This document shows, piece after piece, positions 24,972 through 36,880 of a stretch of DNA of 64,000 nucleotides. The DNA is from Dyella silvae. Its GTDB lineage: Bacteria; Pseudomonadota; Gammaproteobacteria; Xanthomonadales; Rhodanobacteraceae. The position numbers and the translations under genes were made by a program. The stretch spans positions 1 through 64,000 of the forward strand of contig NZ_JAPJBQ010000009.1 of NCBI RefSeq assembly GCF_026421305.1, in the 5' to 3' direction. Position 1 is the first letter of the stretch, and every line of letters starts with the position of its first letter. A model generated the notes under the pieces. That model was not told the origin of the DNA. It saw only the letters and a program-made list of their open reading frames with translations, and did not search any database.

Positions 24972-25991
24972 TCAACCCACCTTCTTCAAAGGCTCCGCCG
25001 CAGCCTTCGGCGCATTCGCCTGCAGCCACGGCATGCGCGCGCGCAGCTTCGCGCCGACCTGTTCGATCGGATGCTCAAGGTCCGCCTGCTTGAACTTCTT
25101 GTAGTTGGGCAAACCCGCCTTGTGCTCAGCGATCCAGTTGCGCGCGAAGGTGCCGTCCTGAATGTCCTTCAGCACGTCTTTCATACGCGCCTTGGTGCCG
25201 GCATCGATCACGCGCGGGCCGCTGACGTAGTCGCCGTACTGTGCCGTTTCGGAGACAAACTCCAGCATGCGTGCGATGCCGCCTTCGTAGAACAGGTCCA
25301 CGATCAACTTCAGCTCATGCAGCACTTCGTAGTAAGCGATCTCGGGCTGGTAGCCCGCTTCCACCAGCGTTTCGAAACCGGCCTGCACCAGCGAGCTGGC
25401 GCCGCCGCACAGCACCGCCTGTTCGCCGAACAGATCGGTTTCGGTCTCTTCCTTGAAGTCGGTCTTGATCAGCAGCGCGCGGCCGCCGCCGATACCGTCG
25501 GCATAGGCCTTGGCCCTTGCTTCAGCCTGGCCGCTGACATCCTGATGGATGGCCCAGATGCTGGGCACGCCACGGCCGATCTCATACTCGCGGCGCACCA
25601 GTGCGCCCGGTCCCTTCGGTGCCACCAGAATCACGTCGATGTCGCTGCGCGGTTCGATCTGCTTGAAGTGCACATTGAAGCCGTGCGCGAACAGCAGCGC
25701 GGCGCCGGGCTTGATGTTCGGCTCGATGTGCTCTTTGTACAGCGCGGGCTGCACCATGTCCGGCGTCAGCACGGCGACGAGATCGGCACCTTTCACTGCT
25801 TCGCCTGGTTCGGCCACGTTGAAGCCTTCGGCGCGGGCCTTCTCCCACGAAGGGCCGCCCTTGCGCAGGCCGACCACGACATCGAGACCGGAGTCGCGCA
25901 GGTTGAGGGCGTGGGCGCGGCCCTGGCTGCCATAGCCCAGTACGGCGATGCGGGCTTTGGCGAGAGTGTCGTTGGAAGCTTGGTTGCTCAT
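24972..25991 (-). CDS. ilvC: Ketol-acid reductoisomerase (NADP+)
   Basis: Class I KARI (339 aa) that rearranges and reduces acetolactate to dihydroxyisovalerate, the shared step of valine, leucine and isoleucine synthesis. The dinucleotide-binding motif is [19 protein letters not shown] near the N-terminus. The metal-binding knotted domain includes [12 protein letters not shown] and the segment around [17 protein letters not shown]. It lacks the duplicated domain of the E. coli class II enzyme. The ATG overlaps the ilvD stop by four bases. Confidence 0.97.
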   Translation of the reverse strand: MSNQASNDTLAKARIAVLGYGSQGRAHALNLRDSGLDVVVGLRKGGPSWEKARAEGFNVAEPGEAVKGADLVAVLTPDMVQPALYKEHIEPNIKPGAALLFAHGFNVHFKQIEPRSDIDVILVAPKGPGALVRREYEIGRGVPSIWAIHQDVSGQAEARAKAYADGIGGGRALLIKTDFKEETETDLFGEQAVLCGGASSLVQAGFETLVEAGYQPEIAYYEVLHELKLIVDLFYEGGIARMLEFVSETAQYGDYVSGPRVIDAGTKARMKDVLKDIQDGTFARNWIAEHKAGLPNYKKFKQADLEHPIEQVGAKLRARMPWLQANAPKAAAEPLKKVG

Positions 25992-27709
25992 GCGGTGACT
26001 CCTGCAGTCGTGTCTTCGTGTGCGTGGTAGGAAGAAGTAGCTGTATGGGTGGTGCGTACTGCGGATGGATGCGTGGTGGCGCCGTCGGAGGCGGAGCCGA
26101 CCAGTTGTGCGTACTTGGCCAGCGCGCCGCGGGTGACCTTGGGCGCCGGTGGCTGCCAGCCGGCGCGGCGTGGGGCGAGGTCGGCGGTGGTGCTGATCTC
26201 GCGGGTGTCGGCGTCGATGCGGATGCGATCGCCTTCGCGCAGCAGCGCAATGGGGCCGCCGCGTGCGGCTTCAGGGGCGATGTGTCCGACCATGTAGCCG
26301 TGCGTGGCGCCGGAGAAGCGGCCGTCGGTGATCAGCGCGACGTCGTCACCGAGACCACGTCCGACCAAGGCGGCAGTGACGCCCAGCATTTCGCGCATGC
26401 CCGGGCCGCCGGCGGGGCCTTCATTGCGAATGACGATGACATCGCCTTTCTCGATCAGGCCGCCCTGCACGGCGGCGAAAGCCTGTTCCTCGCTTTCGAA
26501 GACGCGAGCGCGGCCTTCAAAGTGGTTCGCGCCCTTGCCGGCTAGCTTGAGGATGCAGCCCTCTGGCGCGAGGTTGCCGTAGAGGATCGAGTAGCCGCCT
26601 CGCGGCTTCAGCGGTTGCGTGACCGGATGCACCACGTCCTGCTTTTCTGCGCGTGGCGCGGCGGCGGCTTCCTCAAAAAGGCTGCGGCCAGTGATGGTGG
26701 GCGCATCGTCCAGCATGCCCGCCGCGATGAGTTCCTGCGCGACGCGTGCGCTGCCGCCTGCACCGAACATCTCCACGGCGGTATAGCGGCCACCTGGCAG
26801 CAGATCGGCGATCACGGGTGTCTGCCTGGATGCCGGCTCGAAGTCCTCCAGCGTCCACGGCGTGCCCGCTTCGCGCGCAATGGCCAGCAGATGCAACACC
26901 GCATTGGTGGAACCGGCGGTGGCCGCGACCATGCGAGCGGCATTGCGGAATGCTGTCTGCGTGAGCAGTTCGCGTGGCGTGCGGTTCTCCTTCAGGCACG
27001 TCATCACCAGCTCGCCGCAGCGGCGCGCGGCGGCTGCCTTGGCCGGATGAGTGGCGGGAATATCGTTGAAGCCCATCGGCGACAGGCCCAGCGTGGACAG
27101 CACCATCGCCATGGTGTTGGCTGTGAACTGGCCGCCGCAGGCGCCGGCGCCCGGGCAGGCGTCGCGCTCGACTGCGGTGAGTTTGGCGTCGTCGATCTTG
27201 CCGGCGCCATGCGCGCCGACCGCCTCAAACACCTGCTGGATGGTGATGGGGTGATTGTCGTGCGTGCCGTGCGCAATGGTGCCGCCGTACAGCGCGACGC
27301 TGGGGATGTTGAGGCGAGCCATTGCCATCGCAGCAGCGGGAATGGTCTTGTCGCAACCGCACAGCACCACCATCGCATCAAGGCAGTGGCCGTCGACAGC
27401 CAGCTCGATCGAATCGGTAATCACCTCGCGGCTGATCAACGACGCGCGCATGCCCGGCGTGCCCATGGCGATGCCATCGGTGACGGCAATGGTGTTGAAC
27501 TCGATCGGCGTGCCGCCGGCGGCGCGGATGCCTTCGGCGACGTGTTCGGCGAGTTCGCGCAGATTGAGATTGCACGGACTCACGTTGGACCACGTATGCA
27601 CCACCGCGACCAGCGGTTTGGTGATGGCGTCGTCGTCGAGTCCCGTGGCGCGCAGCATGGCGCGTGCGGGGGCGCGGTCGGGTCCGGTTTTGATCAGGTC
27701 ACTACGCAT
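25988..27709 (-). CDS. ilvD: Dihydroxy-acid dehydratase
   Basis: Fe-S dehydratase of the IlvD/Edd family (573 aa) that makes the 2-oxo acids for valine and isoleucine. Cluster cysteines are in [12 protein letters not shown] and [14 protein letters not shown]; the third conserved region is [18 protein letters not shown] chose the ATG at 27709 ([14 protein letters not shown]) rather than a TTG nine codons upstream. The last ~30 residues are Thr/His/Ser-rich and look unconserved. It overlaps ilvC by four bases; a palindromic repeat fills the gap to leuB. Confidence 0.96.
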   Translation of the reverse strand: MRSDLIKTGPDRAPARAMLRATGLDDDAITKPLVAVVHTWSNVSPCNLNLRELAEHVAEGIRAAGGTPIEFNTIAVTDGIAMGTPGMRASLISREVITDSIELAVDGHCLDAMVVLCGCDKTIPAAAMAMARLNIPSVALYGGTIAHGTHDNHPITIQQVFEAVGAHGAGKIDDAKLTAVERDACPGAGACGGQFTANTMAMVLSTLGLSPMGFNDIPATHPAKAAAARRCGELVMTCLKENRTPRELLTQTAFRNAARMVAATAGSTNAVLHLLAIAREAGTPWTLEDFEPASRQTPVIADLLPGGRYTAVEMFGAGGSARVAQELIAAGMLDDAPTITGRSLFEEAAAAPRAEKQDVVHPVTQPLKPRGGYSILYGNLAPEGCILKLAGKGANHFEGRARVFESEEQAFAAVQGGLIEKGDVIVIRNEGPAGGPGMREMLGVTAALVGRGLGDDVALITDGRFSGATHGYMVGHIAPEAARGGPIALLREGDRIRIDADTREISTTADLAPRRAGWQPPAPKVTRGALAKYAQLVGSASDGATTHPSAVRTTHTATSSYHAHEDTTAGVTA

Positions 27710-27761
27710 GCGTGGTTTCCGAAGAATGGAGATCAAGGCTTGCAGCTGCCGACAAAGTTGC

Positions 27762-27871
27762 CGTCATCCCAGCGAAAGCTGGGATCCAGTGACTTTTGCG
27801 TGCCGTAAAGGCGCTGGATGACCAGCCCTTCGGCTGTTGAAAGAGCGCCTCCAGCTTTCGCTGGAATGACG
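27762..27871. repeat. Palindromic repeat between leuB and ilvD
   Basis: CGTCATCCCAGCGAAAGC... at 27762-27790 pairs imperfectly with 27849-27871. The centre includes a second short palindrome (CCAGCCCTTCGGCTG). It is of the same family as 16637. Positions 27710-27901 hold nothing else that I can see. Confidence 0.75.
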
Positions 27872-27901
27872 ATGTGGAACTAACCAAGGGAATGGCAAAG
27901 A

Positions 27902-28999
27902 TCAGCCGCATGCGCGCCCCCAGCGGAGAAAAGCCGCCGCGTTGCAGGCGTGTTCGTCAATGGCGGCGAGCACGGCCTCCAGCACCTCCTGCGTACCGGC
28001 GGTGCCGCCGATATCGCGCGTGTGCGGCCCTTGCTCCAGCACATCGGCGACGGCGGCCTCCACCGTGCCCGCTTCCTGTTCCATGCCCAGCGAGTGACGC
28101 AACAGCATGGCGGCGGAGAGAATGGCGCCGATGGGATTGGCCACGCCCTGGCCGGCGATGTCTGGCGCAGAGCCGTGGATCGGCTCGTACAGACCGCCCT
28201 TGCTTTCGCCCAGTGATGCGGATGGCAGCAGGCCCAGGGAGCCGGCCAGTGCAGCGGCTTCGTCGGTCAGGATGTCGCCGAACAGATTCTCGGTGACTAC
28301 GACGTCGTACTTGCCCGGCTGCGTCAGCAGCAGCATCGCCATGGAGTCGACCAGCTGGTGTTCCAGCTTCACGTCCGGAAATTCGTTAGCGATGCGCTGC
28401 ACCGTGGTGCGCCACAGACGCGAGGTTTCCAGCACGTTGGCTTTGTCCACCGAGGTCACGTGCTTGCGGCGTTCGCGTGCCAGCTCAAAGGCACGGCGCG
28501 TCACGCGTTCGACTTCGGCCACCGTGTACTTGCACTCATCGGTGGCGGTGTCGAAGGTGCGCGTCTTGGCACCGAAGTAAGCACCGCCGGTGAGTTCGCG
28601 CACGAACAGCACGTCGACGTTCTTCAGTTTTTCGTTCTTCAGCGGCGACAGCGCGGCCAACGCCGGATGGACCTGCAGCGGACGCAGGTTGGCATAGACG
28701 CCAAGGGCAGCGCGCAGAGCGAGCAAACCCTGTTCCGGACGAACCGGTGCATTCGGGTCGGACCACTTCGGGCCACCAACCGCGCCGAGGAGCACGGCAT
28801 CAGCGGCCTTGCAGGCTTCCAGTGATGCGGCCGGCAGCGGTTCGCCGGTGGCATCGATGGCGCAGCCACCGATCAGCTGTTCTTCGAAATGGAAGTGATG
28901 GTCGTAGTGCGCGGCAACGGCATCGAGTACGGCAACCGCCGCTGCAGTGACCTCGGGACCGACGCCGTCGCCGGGCAGGGTGACGATATGCGCTCTCAT
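27902..28999 (-). CDS. leuB: 3-isopropylmalate dehydrogenase
   Basis: NAD-dependent oxidative decarboxylase (365 aa) of leucine synthesis. Features are [10 protein letters not shown] at the N-terminus, the substrate-binding [33 protein letters not shown], and the metal/substrate aspartates around [13 protein letters not shown]. The NAD-site segment [21 protein letters not shown] confirms NAD rather than NADP specificity of the IPMDH type. The start overlaps the leuD stop by four bases. Confidence 0.97.
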   Translation of the reverse strand: MRAHIVTLPGDGVGPEVTAAAVAVLDAVAAHYDHHFHFEEQLIGGCAIDATGEPLPAASLEACKAADAVLLGAVGGPKWSDPNAPVRPEQGLLALRAALGVYANLRPLQVHPALAALSPLKNEKLKNVDVLFVRELTGGAYFGAKTRTFDTATDECKYTVAEVERVTRRAFELARERRKHVTSVDKANVLETSRLWRTTVQRIANEFPDVKLEHQLVDSMAMLLLTQPGKYDVVVTENLFGDILTDEAAALAGSLGLLPSASLGESKGGLYEPIHGSAPDIAGQGVANPIGAILSAAMLLRHSLGMEQEAGTVEAAVADVLEQGPHTRDIGGTAGTQEVLEAVLAAIDEHACNAAAFLRWGRACG

Positions 29000-29580
29000 G
29001 CAGCTTTCTCCATGCGTTGTTCGTAGGCGGTGATGGCGTCCTGGTGTTGCTGGAGATAGCCCAGCTGGTCTACGCCGTTGAGCAGGCAGTGACGTGCAAA
29101 GGGTTCGAGCTGGAAGCGGATGTGGCCGCCGTCCGGCAGGGCGATGACCTGCTCGCGCACGTCGATGCTGAGTTCGATACCGGGATGGTCGAGCAGCCAG
29201 CGGTGCTCGGCATCGTCCAGCACGATGGCAAGCAGGCCATTCTTCAGTGCGTTGTTGCGGAAGATGTCAGCGATCTCGCTGCACAACACGGCCTGGATGC
29301 CGTAGTCGAGCAAGGCCCACGGCGCGTGTTCGCGCGAGGAACCGCAACCGAAGTTGCGGCCGGCAACGAGGATGGCGCAACCCTTCGCTTGCGGCTGGTT
29401 CAGCGGGAAGGCCGGGTTATCGCTGCCATCGGTCTGATAGCGCCAGTCGTTGAAACACAGCTTGCCCAGGCCGGCGCGTTCGGTGGTGGTGAGAAAGCGC
29501 GCCGGGATGATGCGGTCGGTGTCGATGTTCTCGTCCGGCAGTACGGCCGTGCGGGAGTGGAGGCGGGTGATGGGACGCAT
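28996..29580 (-). CDS. leuD: 3-isopropylmalate dehydratase small subunit
   Basis: Swivel-domain subunit (194 aa) of isopropylmalate isomerase, paired with LeuC. Conserved parts are [17 protein letters not shown] near the start and the substrate loop [19 protein letters not shown] chose the ATG at 29580 ([11 protein letters not shown]), which has CGGAGA upstream; an in-frame GTG 24 bases earlier is less likely. It overlaps leuB by four bases. A 136-base repeat separates it from leuC, an unusual break between two subunits of one enzyme. Confidence 0.96.
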   Translation of the reverse strand: MRPITRLHSRTAVLPDENIDTDRIIPARFLTTTERAGLGKLCFNDWRYQTDGSDNPAFPLNQPQAKGCAILVAGRNFGCGSSREHAPWALLDYGIQAVLCSEIADIFRNNALKNGLLAIVLDDAEHRWLLDHPGIELSIDVREQVIALPDGGHIRFQLEPFARHCLLNGVDQLGYLQQHQDAITAYEQRMEKAA

Positions 29581-29626
29581 TAACAGATCTCCGGACAACA
29601 GCACGCTGCAAAGGTGCGCGCACTAG

Positions 29627-29762
29627 CTCCCTCTCCCCTGCGGGGAGAGGGTGGGGGTGAGGGGCGGGTGCTTGCGATGGCATTCATCGAAGCGACGCTC
29701 GAAGAGGCGATGAGGCCAGATTGACCCCTCACCCCAGCCCTCTCCCCGCAGGGGAGAGGGAG
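29627..29762. repeat. CTCTCCC...GGGAGAGG dispersed repeat between leuC and leuD
   Basis: Same layout as 10449-10572: terminal hairpins CTCTCCCCtgcGGGGAGAGG and inner GGTGAGGGG / CCCCTCACC pairs, with a variable middle. It lies in the spacer between the two isomerase subunit genes. Confidence 0.85.
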
Positions 29763-29779
29763 CGAAAAGCTCACGCGCT

Positions 29780-31189
29780 TCATGCTGCCACCTCCGTCAT
29801 GTACTCACGCGGATCAGCAATGCGGCCGGCCACAGCCGAAGCAGCAGCCGTCGCCGGACTCGCCAGCACCGTGCGCGCGCCCTTGCCCTGACGACCTTCG
29901 AAGTTGCGATTGGAGGTACTCACCACCAACTGACCCGGCTGCGCCAGGTCGCCATTCATGGCGATGCACATCGAACAACCCGGCACGCGCCACTCGGCAC
30001 CGGCCGAGGTAAACACGTGATGCAGGCCTTCGTTCTCCGCATCGCGGCGCACCGCTTCGGAGCCCGGCACCACCAGCATGCGCACACCTTCCGCCACGCG
30101 CCGGCCACGCAGCACGTGAGCGGCTTCGCGCAGGTCGGACAAACGCGAGTTGGTGCAGCTGCCGACGAACACCACGTCCACCGGCGTGCCCTGCATGGGC
30201 TTGCCCGGCTCGCTCTTCATGTAGTCGAGCGCGCGTTTCTCCTGCGCGTTGCGGGCGGCTGGCACCGGCTTGTCCATGGCGATGGCCATGCCTGGGTGCG
30301 TGCCGTAGGTGACCGTGGGGCGCACTTTGGTCGCGTCGATGTGTACTTCGCGGTCGTACGCGGCGCCGTCGTCGGTACGCAGCGAGGTCCAGCGCGCGAC
30401 GGCGGCATCCCACGCGGCGCCCTGCGGTGCGCGCGGGCGGCCCTTCAGCCAGGCGAAGGTGGTGTCGTCCGGTGCGATCAGGCCGGCGCGCGCGCCTGCT
30501 TCGATGGACATGTTGCACACCGTCATGCGCTCTTCCATCGACATCTGCGCGATGGCTTCGCCGCGATACTCGATGACGTAGCCGGTGCCGCCATCCACGC
30601 CGATCTCGCCGATGATGTGCAGGATCAGATCCTTGGCACCCACGCCGGCCGGCAGCTTGCCATCCACATGGATCGCCAGGGTTTTCGGCTTGCGCTGCAA
30701 CAGGCATTGGGTCGCCATCACATGGCCGACTTCGGTGGTGCCGATGCCGAACGACAACGCGCCGAACGCGCCGTGCGTGGAGGTGTGGCTGTCGCCGCAC
30801 ACGATGGTCATGCCCGGCTGTGTTGCGCCGAGCTCAGGGCCGATCACGTGCACGATGCCGCGGTCGTTGCTATCCCAGCCGTGCAGCTCAACGCCGAACT
30901 CGCGGCAATTCGTTTCGAGCTGCGCGACCTGCGCCTTTGCTTCCGCGTTCGCGTAAGGGCGTTCGCCATCCGCACCGGCGGGCAGGGTGGGTGTGGAGTG
31001 GTCCAGCGTCGCCAGCATGCGATCAGGGCGACGCAGCTTCAGGCCGCGCTCGCGCAGTTCGCTGAACGCCTGCGGTGAAGTGACTTCGTGCACCAGGTGC
31101 AGGTCGACGTAGAGGACGGCCGGCGTGTCGGTGGACTCGGGTGCAACGACGTGCGCGTCCCAGATTTTTTCGAAAAGCGTCTTAGCCAT
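29780..31189 (-). CDS. leuC: 3-isopropylmalate dehydratase large subunit
   Basis: Aconitase-family subunit (469 aa) that carries the [4Fe-4S] cluster for isomerising 2- to 3-isopropylmalate. The cluster cysteines are in [14 protein letters not shown] and [31 protein letters not shown] is the conserved substrate segment. I chose the ATG at 31189 ([13 protein letters not shown]); it shares one base with the ilvE stop (TAATG), so translation is coupled to ilvE. Confidence 0.97.
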   Translation of the reverse strand: MAKTLFEKIWDAHVVAPESTDTPAVLYVDLHLVHEVTSPQAFSELRERGLKLRRPDRMLATLDHSTPTLPAGADGERPYANAEAKAQVAQLETNCREFGVELHGWDSNDRGIVHVIGPELGATQPGMTIVCGDSHTSTHGAFGALSFGIGTTEVGHVMATQCLLQRKPKTLAIHVDGKLPAGVGAKDLILHIIGEIGVDGGTGYVIEYRGEAIAQMSMEERMTVCNMSIEAGARAGLIAPDDTTFAWLKGRPRAPQGAAWDAAVARWTSLRTDDGAAYDREVHIDATKVRPTVTYGTHPGMAIAMDKPVPAARNAQEKRALDYMKSEPGKPMQGTPVDVVFVGSCTNSRLSDLREAAHVLRGRRVAEGVRMLVVPGSEAVRRDAENEGLHHVFTSAGAEWRVPGCSMCIAMNGDLAQPGQLVVSTSNRNFEGRQGKGARTVLASPATAAASAVAGRIADPREYMTEVAA

Positions 31190-32127
31190 TACGCAGCCTC
31201 CTGCGCGGCTTCGACTTGAACTGGGGTGAGCCAATTCCACTGGTCTTCCGTGGTGCCGTCGAACAGCCCGAAGAAGGCCTTTTGCAGCGCGCGAGTCACA
31301 TCACCCGGCCGCCCGGCACCGACTTGCTTGCGATCCACCGAACGCACCGGCGTGATCTCGGCAGCAGTGCCGGTCATGAAGATTTCATCGGCGGTGTACA
31401 GCGCTTCACGCGGCAGGTCGCGTTCTTCCACCGCGATGCCGAGTTCGCCCGCGAGCGTGATCACCGATTCGCGCGTAATGCCAGCCAGAATGCCTGCACT
31501 GGTCGGCGGCGTGAGCAGCTTGCCGTTCTTCACCAGGAACAGGTTTTCACCCGCACCTTCGCTCAGCAGGCCGTTGTGGCCCAGCGCGATGCCTTCGGCG
31601 TAGCCGCCGCGGCGTGCCTCAAGGGCAATCAGCTGGCTGCTGAGGTAATTGCCGCCCGCCTTGGCCCAGCTGGGAAAGGTGTTTGGGGCGGGACGATGCC
31701 ATGACGACACGCACACGTCGGCGCCATGTTCGATGGCGTCGCCGAGATACGCACCCCATTCCAGCGCCATGATCGCCACGTCGACCGGCGAGTCGCCCTT
31801 GGGTAACACGCCAAGGCCGCCTGCGCCGCGGAACACGATCGGACGCACATAGGCTGCCTTCATGCGGTTGGCGCGGATCACCTCGTGACAGGCCGCGTTG
31901 ATCTCGTCTTCGGAGTAACCGATCTCGATCTCGTAAATTTTGGCCGACTCGAACAGGCGGCGCGTGTGGTCGGCGAGGCGGAAGTAGGCCGGCCCTTGCG
32001 GCGTCGCATAAACGCGTTCGCCTTCGAACACCGAAGAGCCGTAGTGCAGTGCGTGAGTGCTGACGTGAACGGTGGCCTCGGTCCAGGGTTTGATCTGGCC
32101 GTTGTGCCAGAGGAATGGCGTGGTCAT
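31189..32127 (-). CDS. ilvE: Branched-chain-amino-acid aminotransferase
   Basis: Fold-type IV PLP aminotransferase (312 aa) that does the last step for leucine, isoleucine and valine. The opening [24 protein letters not shown] and the segment [13 protein letters not shown] are typical of BCAT. The cofactor lysine is in the [13 protein letters not shown] region, and [14 protein letters not shown] and [12 protein letters not shown] follow. It lies 18 bases after leuA and is coupled to leuC by TAATG. Confidence 0.96.
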   Translation of the reverse strand: MTTPFLWHNGQIKPWTEATVHVSTHALHYGSSVFEGERVYATPQGPAYFRLADHTRRLFESAKIYEIEIGYSEDEINAACHEVIRANRMKAAYVRPIVFRGAGGLGVLPKGDSPVDVAIMALEWGAYLGDAIEHGADVCVSSWHRPAPNTFPSWAKAGGNYLSSQLIALEARRGGYAEGIALGHNGLLSEGAGENLFLVKNGKLLTPPTSAGILAGITRESVITLAGELGIAVEERDLPREALYTADEIFMTGTAAEITPVRSVDRKQVGAGRPGDVTRALQKAFFGLFDGTTEDQWNWLTPVQVEAAQEAA

Positions 32128-32145
32128 TGTGAGATCTCCTCGGAG

Positions 32146-33738
<1,593 letters not shown>

Positions 33739-33772
33739 TGCTTAGCTCCGCTGGCACGCGCCGTTGGGCAAC

Positions 33773-33806
33773 AAAAAACCCCGCATCCGTTACCGGGTGC
33801 GGGGTT
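33773..33806 (-). terminator. Attenuator terminator of the leu-ilv operon
   Basis: On the minus strand a 13-base stem with one mismatch (33806-33794 with 33789-33777, GUAA-type loop) is followed by six T. It lies between the leader peptide and leuA. The leader segment GGTGCGGG (33858-33865, just after the Leu/Val/Ile codons) is complementary to CCCGCACC in the 5' arm (33796-33803), so it can compete with terminator formation. Confidence 0.88.
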
Positions 33807-33853
33807 CTTCGGTGGTATTCAGGTGATCTTTCTAGTTACCTGGACACACGCCC

Positions 33854-33991
33854 TCAGCCCGCACCTCCGTTGGTAATAAGGAGTACGAGTACAAGGGCAA
33901 GAAGGAGGTTGTTGCGAAGGCGCGGCGCGCCGCCGATGGTCGGAGGACCAATCGGTTCGGCAATGCGATCGTGGCTGTTGCGCTGCGTCAT
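33854..33991 (-). CDS. leu-ilv operon leader peptide (45 aa)
   Basis: Small reading frame ahead of leuA, beginning MTQRNSHDRIAEPIG and ending NNLLLALVLVLLITNGGAG. Eleven consecutive residues near the end include six Leu, two Val and one Ile, the amino acids made by the operon. Ribosome stalling at these codons would alter pairing of the following RNA and prevent the terminator at 33773-33806. The putative -10 box (or Shine-Dalgarno) TAGGGT lies only seven bases before the ATG. This is classic attenuation as in E. coli ilv and leu operons, but the long N-terminal part (30 residues before the Leu run) is unusual. Confidence 0.87.
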   Translation of the reverse strand: MTQRNSHDRIAEPIGPPTIGGAPRLRNNLLLALVLVLLITNGGAG

Positions 33992-33998
33992 GTGATCG

Positions 33999-34028
33999 AC
34001 CCTAATGGGGGCCGTAACGGGTTGTCAA
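33999..34028 (-). promoter_or_regulatory. Promoter of the leu-ilv operon
   Basis: On the minus strand a perfect -35 box TTGACA (34028-34023) is followed after 18 bases by TAGGGT (34004-33999), a TAnnnT-type -10. If correct, transcription would start at or within a base or two of the leader-peptide ATG (33991). TAGGGT could instead serve as a Shine-Dalgarno sequence, eight bases from the ATG. Confidence 0.6.
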
Positions 34029-34125
34029 CAGTTTCTTTTGAAATTTTTGAGATCGCGTGCCGCCGCGCACATTTGGACGTCCAGATGGCTAGACGCCTTC
34101 CGATGCCCGCGACGCTGATGAAACC

Positions 34126-34743
34126 TCACTCGCTGGCGAGCTCCTGCAGGTACAGCGCCAGGGCGCGCTGCAGCTGGGTTTGCGCGGACTGACGGAGGGT
34201 TGCCGGCTGCTCGTTCTGGAGCGCCGTAGCGGCCTTCATCAGTTGCTGCACCACCATCGCGGCGGGGCGAAGATCACCGGCGGCGAGCTTTGGCGCATGG
34301 ATGGCGAGAATCTGGCAGAGATAATCGCGCATGCGTTGGCGTATGGTGCGGCCCAGCAAAGAGGGCTGTGAGCCGGTGGCTTCCTGCAGCGCCACGAACG
34401 AAGGGTGCTGCTTGCGGTAATCAGCGAAGGTGCGGATGAGCCGGCCCGCCAGTTCGTTGGTATCCCAGCCCGGCACGTGTTCCAGCAGGCGCTCCATGCG
34501 CGCGTAAAGCGCCTCGGCATGGTCAAGCATCAGCGCCTCGGCCACCGACTCCTTGGTGGGGAAGAATTGGTAGAGCGAACCAATCGACGCCCCCGCCCGG
34601 GCGGCGATTTCGGTCATGGTGGTGGCGTCGTAGCCTCTTTCGACGAAACACGCGGATGCGGCTGAAAGCAGCGCCGCTACGCGCTCGCGCCCACGCTGAC
34701 GCTGTGGCGAGCGGCCGCTCTGGCTTGAATTTTGTGAGGGCAT
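34126..34743 (-). CDS. TetR-family transcriptional regulator
   Basis: TetR-type repressor (205 aa). The DNA-binding helix-turn-helix is at about 23-68 (LLSAASACFVERGYDATTMT, then GASIGSLYQFFPTKESV), and the ligand domain ends with a C-terminal helix rich in Gln/Leu. I chose the ATG at 34743 (MPSQNSSQSG), nine bases after GGAG. It is divergent from the YecD-like hydrolase, and an 8-bp palindrome lies just upstream of its start. It likely represses itself and possibly the hydrolase. The inducer is unknown. Confidence 0.9.
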   Translation of the reverse strand: MPSQNSSQSGRSPQRQRGRERVAALLSAASACFVERGYDATTMTEIAARAGASIGSLYQFFPTKESVAEALMLDHAEALYARMERLLEHVPGWDTNELAGRLIRTFADYRKQHPSFVALQEATGSQPSLLGRTIRQRMRDYLCQILAIHAPKLAAGDLRPAAMVVQQLMKAATALQNEQPATLRQSAQTQLQRALALYLQELASE

Positions 34744-34757
34744 CCTCATAAACTCCA

Positions 34758-34777
34758 ATGTGAGGGTAGCCTCACAT
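34758..34777. promoter_or_regulatory. Candidate TetR operator
   Basis: ATGTGAGG (34758-34765), four bases, CCTCACAT (34770-34777): a perfect 8-bp inverted repeat in the 165-base spacer between the divergent TetR and YecD-like genes, 15 bases from the regulator's start. A further half site CCTCAT lies at 34744-34749. Confidence 0.6.
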
Positions 34778-34908
34778 ATCTGATCCTTGTCCGGTAGCCG
34801 CCATGGTAAGGCCAGAGGCGGTGCAACCGCGATGTTGTCACTTTCCACCGGCGTTCGGGCAAGCCTCGCCCTGGCATGGCTGGCGCCACCAATGGCGGAG
34901 TATTTCCC

Positions 34909-35481
34909 ATGGAAAAGCTGGACCCCCGCACCACCGCGCTGGTGCTGATCGACCTTCAGAAAGGCATTGCCGGCTATGCCGGTGGCCCGCATGCCGCGGA
35001 CGACGTGTTCGAACGCGCTGGCCGCCTGGCCGCACGCTTCCGCGAAATCGGTGCGCCCGTCGTGCTGGTGCGGGTGAATTTCTCGGCGGATGGCAGCGAC
35101 ATGTTGCGCCCACTGGCCGACAAGCCGTCGCCAGGCAGGGATGGCCTGCCTGCCAACTGGCTGGAGTATGCCGATCAGCTCAATGCTGGCGAGGGCGACA
35201 TCCACATCATCAAGCGCCAATGGGGCGCCTTCTATGGCACCGAGCTTGAACTGCAGTTGCGCCGCCGTGGCATCACCCAGATCGTGCTGGGAGGGATTTC
35301 CACCAACATCGGCGTGGAGTCGACAGCACGCAACGCGTTTGAGCTTGGCTTCCAGCAGGTATTGGTGGAGGACGCCATGAGCTCTGCCGACGCGGTGCAT
35401 CATCGTTTCGCGGTGGAGAACATCTTCCCCCGGCTGGGGCGCGTGCGTTCCACGGAAGCCGTGCTGGCAGCGCTGGCCTGA
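34909..35481 (+). CDS. yecD: YecD-like isochorismatase-family hydrolase
   Basis: Cysteine-hydrolase-fold protein (190 aa) very similar in pattern to E. coli Yec[21 protein letters not shown] at the start, [22 protein letters not shown], then [20 protein letters not shown]. The aspartate (D15) and the lysine of IIKRQ are present, but the position of the usual catalytic cysteine is Gly in STNIGVEST, as in YecD and isochorismatases. Its substrate is unknown. I chose the ATG at 34909, with GGAG upstream, instead of an in-frame ATG at 34876. It is divergent from a TetR regulator that may control it. Confidence 0.9.
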   Translation: MEKLDPRTTALVLIDLQKGIAGYAGGPHAADDVFERAGRLAARFREIGAPVVLVRVNFSADGSDMLRPLADKPSPGRDGLPANWLEYADQLNAGEGDIHIIKRQWGAFYGTELELQLRRRGITQIVLGGISTNIGVESTARNAFELGFQQVLVEDAMSSADAVHHRFAVENIFPRLGRVRSTEAVLAALA

Positions 35482-35528
35482 GGCATCGTCGCCCTTTTCC
35501 CCTGCCCGGAATGACATGCCGGGAAGGG

Positions 35529-35554
35529 TCTGGCACTTTGCGGGAAGTGCCAGA
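35529..35554. terminator. Hairpin between convergent genes
   Basis: TCTGGCACTT (35529-35538) and AAGTGCCAGA (35545-35554) form a perfect 10-bp stem with a TGCGGG loop between the yecD-like gene and thrC. No T run follows on either strand, so a terminator role is possible but not typical. Confidence 0.45.
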
Positions 35555-35569
35555 TTCTCGGACCGAGCT

Positions 35570-36880
35570 TCACGCGGTCTGGTAAGCCAGCCAGTGCTTC
35601 AGTGCTTCGTCACTGGCAGGCATGGGCTCTGCGTGGGCCGGGCGTTGCAGCATGGCTTGCAGTGCGGGTGGCACGAGGATGGTGCGGCCAATCAGTGGCT
35701 CGACCACGCTGTCGAATTTCGACGGGTGGGCAGTGGCCACCACGGCCCACGCAAGATCGGTATCGCTCATGCCATCGAGCACATGCATGGCCGTGGCCGT
35801 GTGCGGACAGAACAGCTCGCCGTGATCACGCGCATGCCTGGCGATGGTGTCTCCAATGACGTCATCGTCCACGCTGCTGGCGTGCAGCTGCAGGCGTAGT
35901 TCGTGATCACGCGGAAAGGTCCAGCGCAGGCGTTCGAAGTTGCTTGGCGCGCCCACATCCATGGCATTGGCCAGCGTAGCTACGGCGGGACGGGGCGAGT
36001 AGGGCGCACCATCGAAGTAGTCGCTCAAGGTCGCATTGGCGTTGCAGGCCAGGTGGATTTCACCCACCGGCAAGCCCATCTCGCGAACCCATACGCAGGC
36101 CAGCGCGTTGCCGAGATTGCCGGTAGGCACAATGAAGTTGAGCGGCCTGTGGTGGCGATGCCACCAACCCAGGGCAGCATGCGCGTAGTAACTCATCTGC
36201 GGCAGCAGACGACCCAGGCTGATGCTGTTGGCAGACGACAACGGCACATGGGATTGCAGCTCGGTGTCGTTGAGTACGGCTTTCGCCATGCGCTGGCAGT
36301 CATCGAACGTGCCGGCGACGCGCAGCGCTTGCACGTTGTCGCCAAAGCAGCCCAGCTGGTGCGCCTGTCGGGGCGACACGCGGCCATCCGGATAGAGAAC
36401 AACGACGCGAATGCCGGGCTGCCGATGGAAGGCAGCCGCGACGGCGGCTCCGGTGTCACCGGAGGTGGCGACGACGATGGTCAGCGGCGCCGCCGCATCC
36501 CGGCGCAATCGCCGGAAACAGGCAGCCAGAAAGCGTGCGCCAATGTCCTTGAACGCAGCACTCGGGCCGTGGAAAAGCTCCAGTACGGAGGCGTCGTTGC
36601 GAAAGGATAGGGGGCGCAGCGGCACGTCAAAATCGAACGCCTCACGGCAAATGGCCGGCAACTCGCCAGCCATCGGCGAGCCGCGAAAAAACGGCTCCAG
36701 CAACGTAGAGGCGGTATCGGCCAGCGAACCGTTGGGATCAAACAAGGACGGATCCAGCGACGGCAGAGCCTCAGGCACGTACAAGCCGCCATCCGGCGCA
36801 AGCCCGGCAGCAATCACCTGTTCGATGCCCGCCGCATGTCGCGCGCCACGGGTGCTGCGGTAGTGCAACGGCTCACTCAT
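35570..36880 (-). CDS. thrC: Threonine synthase
   Basis: PLP-dependent enzyme (436 aa) that converts O-phosphohomoserine to threonine. The cofactor lysine is in [13 protein letters not shown] near residue 110. The phosphate loop [12 protein letters not shown] and the N-terminal YRSTRG segment are typical of the E. coli-type enzyme. The start overlaps the thrB stop by four bases. It is the last gene of hom-thrB-thrC. Confidence 0.97.
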   Translation of the reverse strand: MSEPLHYRSTRGARHAAGIEQVIAAGLAPDGGLYVPEALPSLDPSLFDPNGSLADTASTLLEPFFRGSPMAGELPAICREAFDFDVPLRPLSFRNDASVLELFHGPSAAFKDIGARFLAACFRRLRRDAAAPLTIVVATSGDTGAAVAAAFHRQPGIRVVVLYPDGRVSPRQAHQLGCFGDNVQALRVAGTFDDCQRMAKAVLNDTELQSHVPLSSANSISLGRLLPQMSYYAHAALGWWHRHHRPLNFIVPTGNLGNALACVWVREMGLPVGEIHLACNANATLSDYFDGAPYSPRPAVATLANAMDVGAPSNFERLRWTFPRDHELRLQLHASSVDDDVIGDTIARHARDHGELFCPHTATAMHVLDGMSDTDLAWAVVATAHPSKFDSVVEPLIGRTILVPPALQAMLQRPAHAEPMPASDEALKHWLAYQTA

